Source: Halocaridina rubra
Taxonomy: Eukaryota > Arthropoda > Malacostraca > Decapoda > Atyidae
Length of the DNA stretch: 64,000 nt
Direction: 5' to 3'
Assembly (NCBI GenBank): GCA_037179515.1
Contig: JAXCGZ010021103.1
Coordinates: 1 to 64,000, forward strand
This document shows, one piece after another, positions 11,863 through 26,619 of this stretch (positions within the stretch are counted from its first letter, which is position 1; each line of letters opens with the position of its first letter). The position numbers and the translations under genes are program-made. The notes below the pieces were generated by a model. It searched no databases. It worked only from the letters and a program-made list of their open reading frames with translations, and was not told the DNA's origin.

Positions 11863-12720
11863 CAAAGTATCAAAAACATTTTAATGTTCATCATTCCATT
11901 TGAAGTCACTGCTATTTTGGAAAAGTTTCCTTAGGGGTACTGTTTGCATACTGAGATTTGGGATGGAAGGGACTAAGTAGGGCATTATTCCCAGAAAAGA
12001 CTGTACTTCAGCTTTATTTCTGGAAATGCACATTCATTAATGACTTGAACTTTAACTGAATATTAATTTATTCCAGTCATGCTGTGTATATGTCCAGACA
12101 ATGGTCTACTCTCCTTTATATATTTTTTTTTATTTAGAGGCATTAAATACTAAGCCTCTCTTGTGAGCCTCCTGTATAAGTCGATATAGATTTTCATCAT
12201 GATCCTTTACACCTTTGCCATACACAACAATGTTGTCTGCTGTGGGAACTATTCCTAGAAGACCATATTAACATGATCAGTTGCTCGTTGAAATAAATAT
12301 TGAGATGTACTTTGGTTAAAGGGGAGTCTTTTAAAACGAAAGCTGGCAAATTGACTATTGAAATTTGTCAGCAACTGACTTTTCTCATCTAAACGACCAC
12401 ACCAATATAGAGATTTCTCATCTAGGTCACTAAAGATATGTGCACTGGAAAAACGAGAAATAAATTCCTCAAAAGTTGGGGTGTGGTGTTGTCCTATTTT
12501 CAAGGAATCTTTAAAATCCTTTGGGTCAAGAAAGATATTGCGCCTTCCGGCAGGTTTGTGCATATATAAGATGTTGGGTTCCCACTCTGTAGGCTAATTC
12601 ATAAGGCGACTGACGTCTAAGGATCTCATTTGGTGCAGTTCAGCTTTAGTATTCTCTCTCAACTGTATAGGTGTTCTACTTGGAGAGTGAATTTTTGGCT
12701 CAACATTTTTTTCAACAATG
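11863..12720 (-). pseudogene. Gypsy Z reverse transcriptase remnant
   Basis: Conserved order on the minus strand: a VEPKIHSPSRTPIQLREN block near 12700-12650, FLDPKDFKD, HIFSDLDEKSLYW, FKRLPFNQS, then ADNIVVYGK near 12250 (the catalytic box, with one Asp of the usual pair changed to Asn), and finally LGIMPYLVPSI near 11985. The frame 12563-12255 is open for about 100 residues. Stops and shifts elsewhere make it inactive. Confidence 0.82.
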
Positions 12721-12919
12721 ATATGTGTTCACATGGATATTTGCCTAATCCTTGAAATCTATTAAGATACTACTGAATGGAATCATCTTGTGATTTATGT
12801 GCTTCCACTTTGGAATTAAATTGAATTTATTTGAAATTTCACAATTATGTCCTATTATTTAAAGGGACTGACATGTTTGTAAACCAAAAATAATTGGGCC
12901 AGGCTAATCTGCAACATAA

Positions 12920-13560
12920 AATCTTGCGATCTTCCAAACACATTGGTGATATTTACACGGTAAGTCAATAGTACCACAGTGTTCAGTGACTGTACAATTA
13001 TAACTATGTCGTGTGATAGGAAATTATTTTGTATTTGTTGGAAATTCTCTTGATTCTAGAAATCCTAGGTAAATCTTCCTTAATGTTCTTAGGGGAAAAT
13101 ATTACCTAATGAACCGGCACCCATTTTACCTATCAAATTTGTACAACGACCAAGGTATGCTCCAATATGAAGCTTTGGAAAAGCTTCAGCAATGCTGTTC
13201 TTTCTAAGTTCACTGTCTATGCTGAGATAAATAGCATCAAAACCAAGATGTTCTAAATATTTGGCATTTGGGAGCTATGATTCACTAACGTACTTGTAAC
13301 TTCATGTACCTCTTTAGGTTTACCTTTAATATTACCTATTTTTCTTTTACCAGCGCTTCGACTCTGAATGCTATTGGCTGACATGCCTGCATTTACATTG
13401 TGAGACTTTGATAAGCACATTTTCTCCAAATGCCGTAGCTTAAGGGATTTGTTACATATATAGTCTCTGGCTAGACAGTTTTCTCTTATGTCTAACTGGC
13501 TTCCACCAAAATAACATTTTCGACAGTTAGGCTTATGAAAAACATCACTACCATTTTTTT
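12920..13560 (-). pseudogene. Gypsy Z nucleocapsid knuckle and protease remnant
   Basis: Near 13540-13400 the minus strand shows a cysteine-rich stretch that begins CRKCYFGG and continues with ENCLARDYICNK, recalling the double zinc knuckle of gypsy gag. Near 13140-13085 GKMGAGSLGNIFPLRTLRK aligns with the region around a gypsy protease active site, whose Asp is no longer there. Both are heavily decayed. Confidence 0.55.
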
Positions 13561-13842
13561 TTCTGCTTAAATCTTAGCTGAAGTAACTGAGACTGTGTTA
13601 CCACAAATGTTCTGGCAAAGTTTGTCCTCAGTATCAAAAAAGTTGCATCATGATCAAGAATTTTGTGTACAGCCACATGGGCAGTTCATATTATTAAATT
13701 ATTACTTATGTTGTCCTTCAATACATCTGAGTTTTGAAAGTTACATTTGAAATTTACTATTGACATAGTTGTCAACTAACTCTTTGGTTTCTCTCTTCAA
13801 ATCCTTAAGTTGGAGATGAGCTAACCTAAAAAAGATGTAGGA

Positions 13843-14088
13843 TCAAAAATCTAGTAGATCCCACACTTTGGAATGAGTTTTTTTTTTCTCTTCGTCTGGC
13901 AAATGTGTCCAATTGTCATAAACTTCAACAGCTTGTGGTCCCATCCAGAGTAATAAGTCCTTAACAATTGACTCTCTGCTTTTGCTGGCATAAGTAAGGG
14001 TGCTTAATATGAATTCACAATACCGTCTAAAACTACGGACTTGTGGTATTAATTGTGAAGAATCATAACAAAAACTTGGCATTTTGAC
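13843..14088 (-). pseudogene. Gypsy Z gag (capsid) remnant
   Basis: A 79-residue open frame with LLLWMGPQAVEVYDNW followed by an acidic/lysine segment and HSKVWDLLDF. This pattern is typical of the capsid of gypsy elements with a K02A2.6-like pol. It sits upstream of the other Z domains, as expected for gag. Confidence 0.6.
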
Positions 14089-14090
14089 AA

Positions 14091-14480
14091 GTCGTTAATA
14101 TAAACGACTGTGGCTGTGCTGGTACCAGAAGTAGTAACTGTAGTTTAGAACATGATTGAATTCAAAAGACTGTTTTACACTGTATATTAAATTATTCACT
14201 TAAATAACGTTTAGCTGAACCTTTCCAACACGCAAATTTCAACACTGCTGTGACATGCAGATGAGACATACAATGACCGTATTTATTAATTTACCAGTAA
14301 TGTCTATAAATCAAACATACTACGCTTATCTTCTTACCACGAAGCCTTTGTTTGAAAATTATTACCACTAACATTTAGTTATGTACTTGGATGTGGTTTT
14401 ATGAATAGATATTGTGTATTATATTTCCTTCAATGTTAGCTAATTTACAGGCACGTAGAAGGGAATAGGATAGGTTGAAA
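14091..14480. other. Unassigned spacer
   Basis: AT-rich sequence between the gag ends of gypsy Z (minus) and gypsy F (plus). I see no convincing frame, LTR pair or known repeat. It could contain decayed 5' LTR or leader sequence of either element. Confidence 0.4.
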
Positions 14481-14975
14481 TTCCCATTAGTGAAGTTAAT
14501 TTATGGCTACTTCTACAGATTTATGCTACTTACGATGTCCTAGCATTCTTAGAAGATAAACCAACAGTTTGGTTCCTTTTCATAGAAATTTATTCAAAGT
14601 AAGACAAGTTGAGAGTGAGTCTTCTAAATTTTATTGTAGTTTGCAACGTTTTCAACTGGCAGTGTTGTCAGTGCTAAATCAAAGTGTATTTGAAAAAGGA
14701 AGTTTTACACTCTTCAAGGACAGAGAGCTCTCCAGATATGAAAATGCAAGGGTAGAACTGTGTGAAAAACTATCTAAAATTGTTTTTACAGTAAAATCAT
14801 TATTTTTGGACAAAATAAGGGCCATTGCTGCTAAGTGTAAAGTATCTGAAGATTTAATTAGGCATAAATTTATTAAGTCTATGGGTGAAATTCTTACTGC
14901 TAATAGTTCTGCTGCCCTTGATGACTTGGGTAAGATAGCTGATGTAATATCAGATATAATATCAGATGAGGTGTC
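14481..14975 (+). mobile_element. Gypsy F segment 1 (gag)
   Basis: An open frame that contains EDLIRHKFIKSMGEIL and then SSAALDDLGKIADVI, matching the C-terminal capsid pattern of gypsy elements (R-x-F-hydrophobic, then LEELAKIAD-like). The frame then runs directly into the RTE LINE at about 14976, so the 221-residue open frame at 14569-15234 is a chance fusion of gag and LINE endonuclease. A possible gag start is the ATG near 14503. Confidence 0.65.
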
Positions 14976-17900
14976 TCGGGTGGGCACTCTTAATGTGGGG
15001 ACGATGACTGGGAAGGGGCGAGAATTGGTGGACCTGATGGAGAGAAGGGGACTTGGAGTGCTGTGTGTACAGGAGACCAGGTGGAAAGGAAATAAGGCGA
15101 GGGAACTGGGTGAGGGTTGCAAATTGTTCTATGGTGGAGCAAATGAGGAAGGGAGGAATGGTGTAGGAATAATACTGTACAAAGTCCTGAAGGAAATCTT
15201 ACTTGGTGGAATAGAACGAGTGACAGAATTATGAGCTTAAAGCTGGAACTGGTAGAAATAGTAGTCAATGTGGTATGTGCCTAAGCCCCACAAACTGGTT
15301 GTACAGCGTAGGAGAAGGATGTACTTTTGGAGGAGATGGACCAGGAGCTTAGAACAATTTCCATAAGGGAGAGGGTAATTTTGGGAGGAGATCTATATGG
15401 CCACTTGGGAATTGGGAGGACTGGGATAGGTAGAGTTCATGGGGGCTGGGGGGTGGGTGAGAGAAATGAGGGGGGAGAGAGAGTGATTGATTTTGCAGTG
15501 CATTTGATCTGTCATTGGTCAACACATTCTTTGATAAAAAGGAAAACAGATTGACTACGTACAGTAGTGGTGGGAGGGAGAGCCAGATAGATTTATTGTT
15601 GTGTAGGAGAGCCCATCTAAAGGAGATTAGCAACTGTAAAGTAATAAATGGGGAGAGTGTAACAGTGCACCATAGGATAGTAGTAACTGATTGCAGGCTC
15701 AGGATATGTAGGAAAAGTAAGAAGCCAAGGATGAACCCAAAGATAAAGTGGTGGAGATTGAAAGATGCAGAGCTGAGAACTATGCTTAGGGGAAGAGTGT
15801 TGGAAGTAATAAGGTTGCATGAAGATGTACAAGAATGGTGGACAGAGAATAGTAAGGTGATTTTGAGGGTTGGTGAGGAGGTACTTGGAAAGTCATCAGG
15901 AAGGAAACCCCCAAATGATAAAGAGTCATGGTGGTGGAATGAGGAAATGCAAGAATGGGTTCAGATCAAGAAAGAAACTAAGAAAAAGGCAGATTTATCA
16001 GGCCTGGAGCACGATAGAGAAGAGTACAAGCAGGCAAAGATGGAGGCAAGGAGAGTAGTAGCAAAATCAAAGGCAGAGAAATTGAATGAAGTCTATGAAG
16101 AGCTGGAAACATCAGAAGGAGAGAAGAAAATATAGCGAATTGCCAAGGCCCGAGATGCTGCATCCAAGGACTTGGCCCAAGTAAGACAAATAAAGGATAA
16201 CTATGGAGTAGTTCAAGCAGAAGAGGATGAAATAAAAAGCAGATGGGAAACTTATTTCGAAGGATAACTAAATGAAGAGAACCCAAGAGCAGTATTTGAA
16301 GATGGACTTCCAAATGTAACAGTTACAACAACAGTAACTAGAAGAGAGGTAGAGCGGGCTGCAAGGAAAATAAAAAATGGAAAGGCAGCAGGACCTGATA
16401 AGATGCCAGTGGAGGTATGGAAGAGTCTTGGAGAGGAAGGCATAGATATCTTGTGGGACTTAATGCAAAAGATCTTTAGTCAGGAAAAGATACCAGAGGA
16501 GTGGAGAGGAAGCCTAATCATCCCAATCTATAAAGGGAAGGGAGACAGTCAGGAGTGTGGAAACTATAGAGGTATAAACTTGTTAAGTCATACTATGAAG
16601 ATATGGGAGAAGATCATAGAGAGGAGACTTAGAGAGGAAATGACAATTGGGGATGAACAGTTTGGCTTCATGCCTGGAAGAGGGACAGTGGATGCCATAT
16701 TTGCCTTGAGACAAATGATGGAAAAGCATCGGGAGAAACAGAAAGGACTGCATATGGTCTTTATTGATCTGGTAAAGGAATATGATCGAGTACCACATCA
16801 AGAGGTGTGGAGGTGTATTAGAGAAAAGGGAGTCCCGAGAAATATGCAAGAATCATCCAAGATATGTATGAGAGGGCAGAGGCAAATGCTAAGAGCAGTG
16901 TGGGCTTGACGAAAAGTCTCTCAGTAAATGTTGGTCTGCATCAAGGGTCTGCTTTGAGTCCATATCTATTTGATCTGGTCTTGGGTGTAGTAACCCATGG
17001 TATTAGAGATCAGTCACCATGGTGTATGCTCTTTGCAGATGACATTGTACTGCGTAGCAACAGACAAGAGGTACTGGAGGAGAAGCTTGAGGAGTGGAGA
17101 AGAGTGATGGAGGATAGAGGACTGAGAATCAGCAGGAAGAACAAACAAAACAAACAAACAAACAAACTTTATTTCCATTTCAATACAATGGGTATTCGTC
17201 AGCCAGGGCAAGCCCCAACCCCCCACAGTAGTGTCCAACCACAGCAGTTCCTGCCAGTAAACAGCTTAAACTCTCGGTCTTGGACGGGAACCGATCTTTC
17301 GACCTCGTGAATGCGAAGCCAGTGCGTTACCACTGTACTAGCCAGCAGGCAGAGTACTTGAGGTTGGTAGATGATGAGGATGGGGAGGTCAATCTGCAGG
17401 AGAAGGTGTTGAAATGAGTTGAAAAGTTCAAGTATTTTTTATCAACAGTAGCAGAGGATGGTGACCTAGAGTCAGAAATAACCCACAGAATACAAGCGGG
17501 ATGGAAGAACTGGAAGAAAGTGTCTGGGGTGCTGTGCGACAGGAGAATAGGGATTAAATTGAGGGGTAAAGTGCATAAGACAGTTGTGAGACCTGCGATG
17601 ATGTATGGAGCAGAGGCATGGCAATGAAGAAGACACAAGAGAAAAAACTGGATGTGGCATAGATGAGGATGTTGAGATGGATGTGTGGGGTGACAAGAAG
17701 CAATAAGATCAGAAACGAGGTAATTAGAGGTACCTCAAAAGTTAGAGAAATATCAGATAAGATACAAGAAAGTAGACTAAGATGGTATGGTCATGTCGTT
17801 AGGAGGAATGAATAGTATGTTGGTAGGAGGGTGATGGAAATGGATATACAGGGTAGGAGAGGGAGGGGGAGACCAAAGCGTAGGTGGATGGATTGCATCA

Positions 17901-17995
17901 ATGACGACCTGAGGTCTAAAGGTTTGTTGGGTGATGAGGTATGGGACAGGAACATATGGAGAACACTGGCCAGAAACATCGACCCCACATAAAAG
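14976..17995 (+). pseudogene. RTE endonuclease-reverse transcriptase, broken
   Basis: Endonuclease: GTLNVGTMTG, VQETRWKG, VILGGDLYGH (usually GDLNGH), YSSGGRESQIDLLLC and VHHRIVV. Reverse transcriptase: KAAGPDKMPVEVWK, IPEEWRGSLIIPIYKGKGD, YRGINLLSH, FGFMPGRGTVDAIF, FIDLVKEYDRVP, GLHQGSALSPYLFDLV and MLFADDIVLRS (near 17030). The C-terminal segment near 17750-17990 includes the RRRGRPKRRW-like basic region. Breaks include a stop and shift near 15235, stops near 16133 and 16264, a shift near 16870, the SINE, and many stops after 17410. The FADD box is intact but the gene cannot be expressed whole. Confidence 0.85.
17141..17350 (-). mobile_element. SINE S1, copy 1 (tRNA-derived)
   Basis: About 210 bp on the minus strand. 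The 5' part carries tRNA-type promoter boxes (AGTGGTAACGC for box A, GGTTCCCGTCC for box B), a unique body follows, and the 3' end reads GAATACCCATTG, then AATGGAAATAAAG and (TTTG)n. Copies 2 and 3 lie at 50879 and 62855. The 3' end resembles that of LINEs B and C. It interrupts the RTE reverse transcriptase shortly after its FADD box. Confidence 0.85.
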
Positions 17996-18019
17996 TGGGA
18001 AAAGATGTAGACGAAGAAG

Positions 18020-20402
<2,383 letters not shown>

Positions 20403-20712
20403 TTTGGCATACAAAGGCCCTTACAAGATTTCACAGATATTTAGAGACTGATTTTGTGTTGTGTATCTTGATGACATTCTCACATTTTCCAGTAACTTTG
20501 CAGAAATGTGAAGCACCAAAGAACTATTTTCAAGATTCCCAGTGACAACAGTTTAGGAATCTCTCTATATAAGTGTGTTTTTGTTGCTGACTCCTCAGAT
20601 CTCCTTTGATTTACAGTAGGGAAGAAATCAGCTATCCAGGACTTCATTACCCCCAGATTCAAAGGACTTAAAAAGGTTTCTGGACATGGTTGGCTTTTAT
20701 AGACATCTTATT
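20403..20712 (+). mobile_element. Gypsy F segment 3 (RT catalytic box)
   Basis: [13 protein letters not shown], then FCVVYLDDILTFSSN with an intact YLDD catalytic box (near 20466-20478), and near 20660-20710 DLKRFLDMVGFYRHLIHQ, the thumb region of gypsy reverse transcriptase. LINE C is inserted right after it. Confidence 0.82.
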
Positions 20713-22544
20713 CATCAATTCATCAAAGATGCTCTTCCCATGATTGTATCTTATATTCTAGCTATTATAAACACTTCTATTGTTACTAAAAGGTTTCCTG
20801 ACTCTTGGAAAAAATCACATGTAATACCTTTGCCTAAAAAAGAGGGACAGAGAAGATGGGACAAACTATTGTCCTATTGTCCTGCTACTCATTTTCTCTA
20901 AAATATTAGAAAAAAATTGTTGCATGCCAATTTATGTCATATTTAGAGTCAAATTAACTTATAGCTACTAACCAACATGGTTTCAGACTAAAACTCTCAA
21001 CGGAAGCTGCAGTCCTTAAAGTTACAAATAGAATTTACCATAATTTAGACTTTGAAAAATCTCTCTGCTTGTATAATTAGACTTATCTAAAGCCTCCGAC
21101 AGTGTAAGCCATGAAATTCTTATTAGTAAATGTACTAACCTGAATATTGACTCGAGTTGGTTTAGAGAGTATCTATCTAATCACAAACAGTCTATCCGTC
21201 TTAACACCATTATCTCTATTCCAAATAATTTATCATTTGGTATTCCACAGGGATCAGGACTTGGTCCTATCCTCTTCTCATTTTACGTAAATTATCTATC
21301 TTCTTTCATTTCTGACTGTTTAGTCGTACAATATGTAGATAACTCAACTACTCCTTAGTGGTGATATTAATAATCTTCCAAAGCTAACCATAAAAGCAGA
21401 AAACACTCTGTCAAAAATTAAAACCTATTTTCAAGAAATTTGGCTGTTAACTAACGAAAGTAAAACACAATGCATGTTTATTGGCTCAAGGTTCCACATA
21501 GTACAAATTCCAGAAAACACCACAATTAATCTTTGCGGCATTACACCTAGCAAAACAGTCAAAAACCAAGGAATTCACTTTGATAAATACATGTTATGTG
21601 ATTCCCATATAGATAAAATCTGCAAAAAAGTTACAGAACACTAATGTACTTATCACATATAAAAGACAGTTTTGAGACTACCACTCGAATAACTATTGTT
21701 GAATCTCTAGCCCTAAGTCACATTAATTACTGCACAACTGTTTGGGGAGCTACCACTAAGACTCAGATAAACAGAATACAGAAGTTTATTAATATTGCAG
21801 ATCGAGTTGCCCTGGAAGGAATAAGAAAATATGACCACATCACAGCTGTTCTCAAAAAACTTGGGAGCTGCTAGCAGAAAAAAGGTCTCCTATGCTATTT
21901 ATGCTTATGTATAAAAAAATTTGAACCATCATTACCCTAGCTGGCTATTTAATTTGAAATCAGTCAGGGATATACGGGGAACCGACACTAGACATAGTAG
22001 TGAGCTCTTTATTCGGAGAACAAACACAGAAGCAAGTTCAGAGATGATCACTATTAAAGAGCCAACACTCTGGAACAAATATTCCAGAGCATTTTAAAAA
22101 TTCATTATCCTTCGCAGCTTTCAAAGGCAAATAATATAGTTTTATTTTGGACAAATAGTTTCTACACACACATTAATTAAGCTTAATGATTTGATGTAAT
22201 TTCCCTCAACCCTAACATCTCTATATTTAAACTGCTATCGCCGTCTTTATTCTCTAAGATAAAAGCTAATTATTCTCATTGTAAGGAATACAAATATGGT
22301 GATGATGCCGATAATAACGATCCTGTATCGAATGTTATCATTACTACTTTATTATTAGCATAATTGTAACATTATTATTACAGTCTTATTATTTTGTAGG
22401 AAAGCTATTTTTAGTTTAACTGTTCATATTACCCTGTTACTTATTAATTCAATTACATGTCTACTTATAAGTTACTCTTAAATTTGTATAAGAATAGCCA
22501 TTGTACAAAAATGGAAATAAATGTTTGTTTGTTTGTTTGTTTGT
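20713..22544 (+). mobile_element. LINE C, 5'-truncated copy of the LINE B family
   Basis: Aligns with LINE B from about 27990 to its 3' end, including the UTR and the block CCATTGTACAAAAATGG. The tail is (TTTG)n rather than the TTTGATT-type repeat of B. Gypsy F is interrupted here. At the 5' junction gypsy and LINE share the octamer TTCATCAA, a microhomology often seen at LINE 5' truncations. Confidence 0.87.
20722..22135 (+). pseudogene. LINE C reverse transcriptase fragment
   Basis: Begins at FIKDALPMI in the RT and runs to the C-terminal domain. Visible pieces are PLPKKEGQ, LSKASDSVSHEIL, GIPQGSGLGPIL, QYVDNSTT (degraded YADD box) and an open frame 21644-21874 with ALSHINYCTTVWGA. Many indels and stops. 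Where LINE B has a TGA at 28967, this copy keeps CGA. Confidence 0.8.
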
Positions 22545-22830
22545 TACTCCTCAACTTGCTAATGCAGTGTTTCCCATGACAAACTTATTGAAAAGTGTGT
22601 AAATGATAAGCATGTACAGTGGTGAGAAGTTATAAAATCTTTCAATGCCATCAAAGACGCTTTACAAAATGTGGCAATCTTAATAAATCATGCTCATTAA
22701 CCGGATTCTCCTCAACTGGTGAGTGATTGTTCTGTTGTGACTTGCAGGAGCTGCCCTCAATCAAGTGGTCGATGGTTCACCTATGGCTTTTGAATTTTAC
22801 TCCACGAAGCTCTGTGGATCTCAACGTAAG
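22545..22830 (+). mobile_element. Gypsy F segment 4 (RNase H)
   Basis: Resumes with TPQLANAVFPMTNLLK, then FNAIKDALQNVAIL near 22650 and GAALNQVVDG near 22750, followed by FEFYSTKLCGSQR, matching the start of gypsy RNase H. It breaks off at the tandem repeat that begins at 22831. The remaining RNase H, integrase and 3' LTR are absent. Confidence 0.78.
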
Positions 22831-24942
<2,112 letters not shown>

Positions 24943-25593
24943 TGTTCCTTAAGCTGCTTAGGAACAACAACTCTGGTCCCACATAATATGCTATCCTGTT
25001 CCACACTAAGTTCAGAACATACTGCCACATATGGTTTACATTCTTCCTGAGTCATTGTTGAACCTCGACCATTAAGTAAATGCTGAAGTACCTTTGACAA
25101 TATTGGATCCTGTTTTGTGCTTTTAGTTATATATTTACCTGTGATATGTAAGTCTTAGCTGTCAAACAACAAAATACTGACATCATGAACTGTAGGAGGT
25201 TCGTCTATGGGACAGCAAGATAGTACGACTGCATTTCCTATCTTGGTAGTAGACTTGTACTCTAATGTATAATTACAAGCTGCCAAAATTATAGCCCACC
25301 TTTGTAGTCGTGCAGCTACAAATGGTTTTTGGTCAATGACTAACTTAAATTCCTTCCTGCTGTATAGGTATACATTAATGCAAGGTCCTCCTTTTCAATT
25401 TGTGAATAGTTTCTTTCTGCCTTATTTAACAATCTAGATGCATGGCCATTCTGTTCTGTCGGGCATGACATGAGCTAAGATTGCACCTAAGCCTACCTGT
25501 GAGGCATCACACACTAGTTTTATCTTCAAGTCCATTCTGAAATGCGTCAAGACCTTTGAAGAAGCTATTTCTGCTTTTATCTTGTCAAATAAC
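24943..25593 (-). mobile_element. Gypsy B, 3' part (RNase H to integrase linker)
   Basis: Minus-strand copy of gypsy A bases about 9750-10450. Frame 25628-25434 shows KIKAEIASSKVLTHF and VCDASQVGLGAI (RNase H). Frame 25100-24879 matches the RNase H/integrase linker (HLLNGRGSTMTQEECKPYV). It ends at the LINE tail at 24942; the rest of integrase and the 3' LTR are missing. LINE B separates it from 29737-32405. Confidence 0.85.
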
Positions 25594-25630
25594 TGATAAA
25601 AGTGATAGTCATCAAGACAACCTAGCATAA

Positions 25631-26619
25631 ATAATCAAATCAGTAACAGGTTACAAAATAGTGATGAAACAACAGCGTCCTTCCCCACTACTCCTAACAA
25701 TACAACAACAGGCACTAACCAGAACAAGATTCTTCCCAGCACAAACAACCAACCTGGTAAAGAGTTGCAAAACAGCGAAGAAGATATAGAGTCAATTTCC
25801 ACTACTCCTAACAACACAGCAACTATCACTAACCAGGACAACCAAATCACACCTTCCAGCACAAATAACCAACCCAGCAATAGGCTGCAAAATAATGAAG
25901 AAAACAGAAAAGACAAAATAGCAGCAGTCTCTATTCTAAACATTCCATCGAAGTCCTCTCCCCCACAGCCACAGTTGCCCAATAATGCAAGTGCAAGGGT
26001 TACAGCTCAAATATATATTCGCATTCCTGGCAACCCCTTTGAGAGAGAGATACGTAATACATTGGCAAATCAAGGCATTCCTTCTGAAGAAGTCTTGATT
26101 AAGGAGCTTTCTCGCAAACCAAACTGAGTTTCCTTCGCAATAACGATATCGAAAGGATTTGAATATGTGCCTTACAAACTGAAGCAAAGGCCCACAGGCA
26201 CAATTGTCCAGCCATTTCGTGGGGGCAAACAATGGACACAACCTGGGTATTCTACAAAATATCCCAAACTACAGTCATACCAAAATAAACAGCAAAGAGC
26301 TAATGAAACAATTCCCTATACGCGAGACTACAGAAAGAGACACGATACAAACCTCTCTTATCGCCGTCCACGCACAAGAGACTTCTCCTGGAGTGATGGC
26401 TCTTACAACCCTAGACACTCACCTAGGCATACAAACTTAGGGAAGGCCCGATCATACCACGGCACGTACTCAAACCAGCGTTACACATCCAACGGCAGGT
26501 ACAGACACCAGGATCCATGGGCTAACCCCAGAACACACTACAATGATGAACTCCCAGCAGAATCACACAGTCGAAACTACAACTATGACTATGGATACCA
26601 CCCCAATGAAACATGGTAA
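25631..26619 (+). pseudogene. LINE B ORF1, disordered repeat and basic domain
   Basis: The first part is made of about 39-codon tandem repeats rich in Asn, Thr, Gln and Ser (LQNSDETTAS / LQNSEEDIES starts, both followed by TTPNN). A middle segment contains IYIRIPGNPFEREIRN. The C-terminal 150 residues are rich in Arg, Tyr, His and Asn, as expected for RNA binding. A TGA at 26125-26127 interrupts the frame, which reopens at once and runs to the TAA at 26617, so one nonsense change is the only visible break after the 5' truncation. There is no zinc knuckle. ORF1 proteins of LINEs usually coat the element RNA; that role is inferred here. Confidence 0.7.

Larger units (their letters stand above)
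11863..14090 (-). mobile_element. Gypsy Z, 5' part (gag, PR, RT)
   Basis: Continuation of the element at 5197-7100. On the minus strand, from 14090 down, come gag, zinc knuckle, protease and reverse transcriptase. The last stretch (LGIMPYLVPSIPNL, then DFKWNDEH) would join directly to RNase H at 7075 if gypsy A were absent. No 5' LTR is visible above 14090. Confidence 0.82.
14976..18019 (+). mobile_element. RTE-type LINE inserted in gypsy F
   Basis: Starts at the endonuclease motif TLNVGTMTGKGREL, characteristic of RTE elements, and ends in a purine-rich tail (GACGAAGAAGAAG), consistent with the simple short tails of RTE. Gypsy F gag precedes it and the gag/protease region of F follows it. 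The endonuclease begins almost at the 5' limit, so little or no leader is present. A SINE interrupts it at 17141-17350. Confidence 0.85.

Noticed and set aside
14569..15234. 221-residue frame that looks like one protein
   Set aside because: It is a chance fusion of gypsy F gag with the start of an RTE endonuclease at the insertion point.
25635..25982. Minus-strand 115-codon hydrophobic frame resembling a membrane protein
   Set aside because: Antisense shadow of the N/T/Q-rich repeats of LINE B ORF1; hydrophobicity follows from codon composition.
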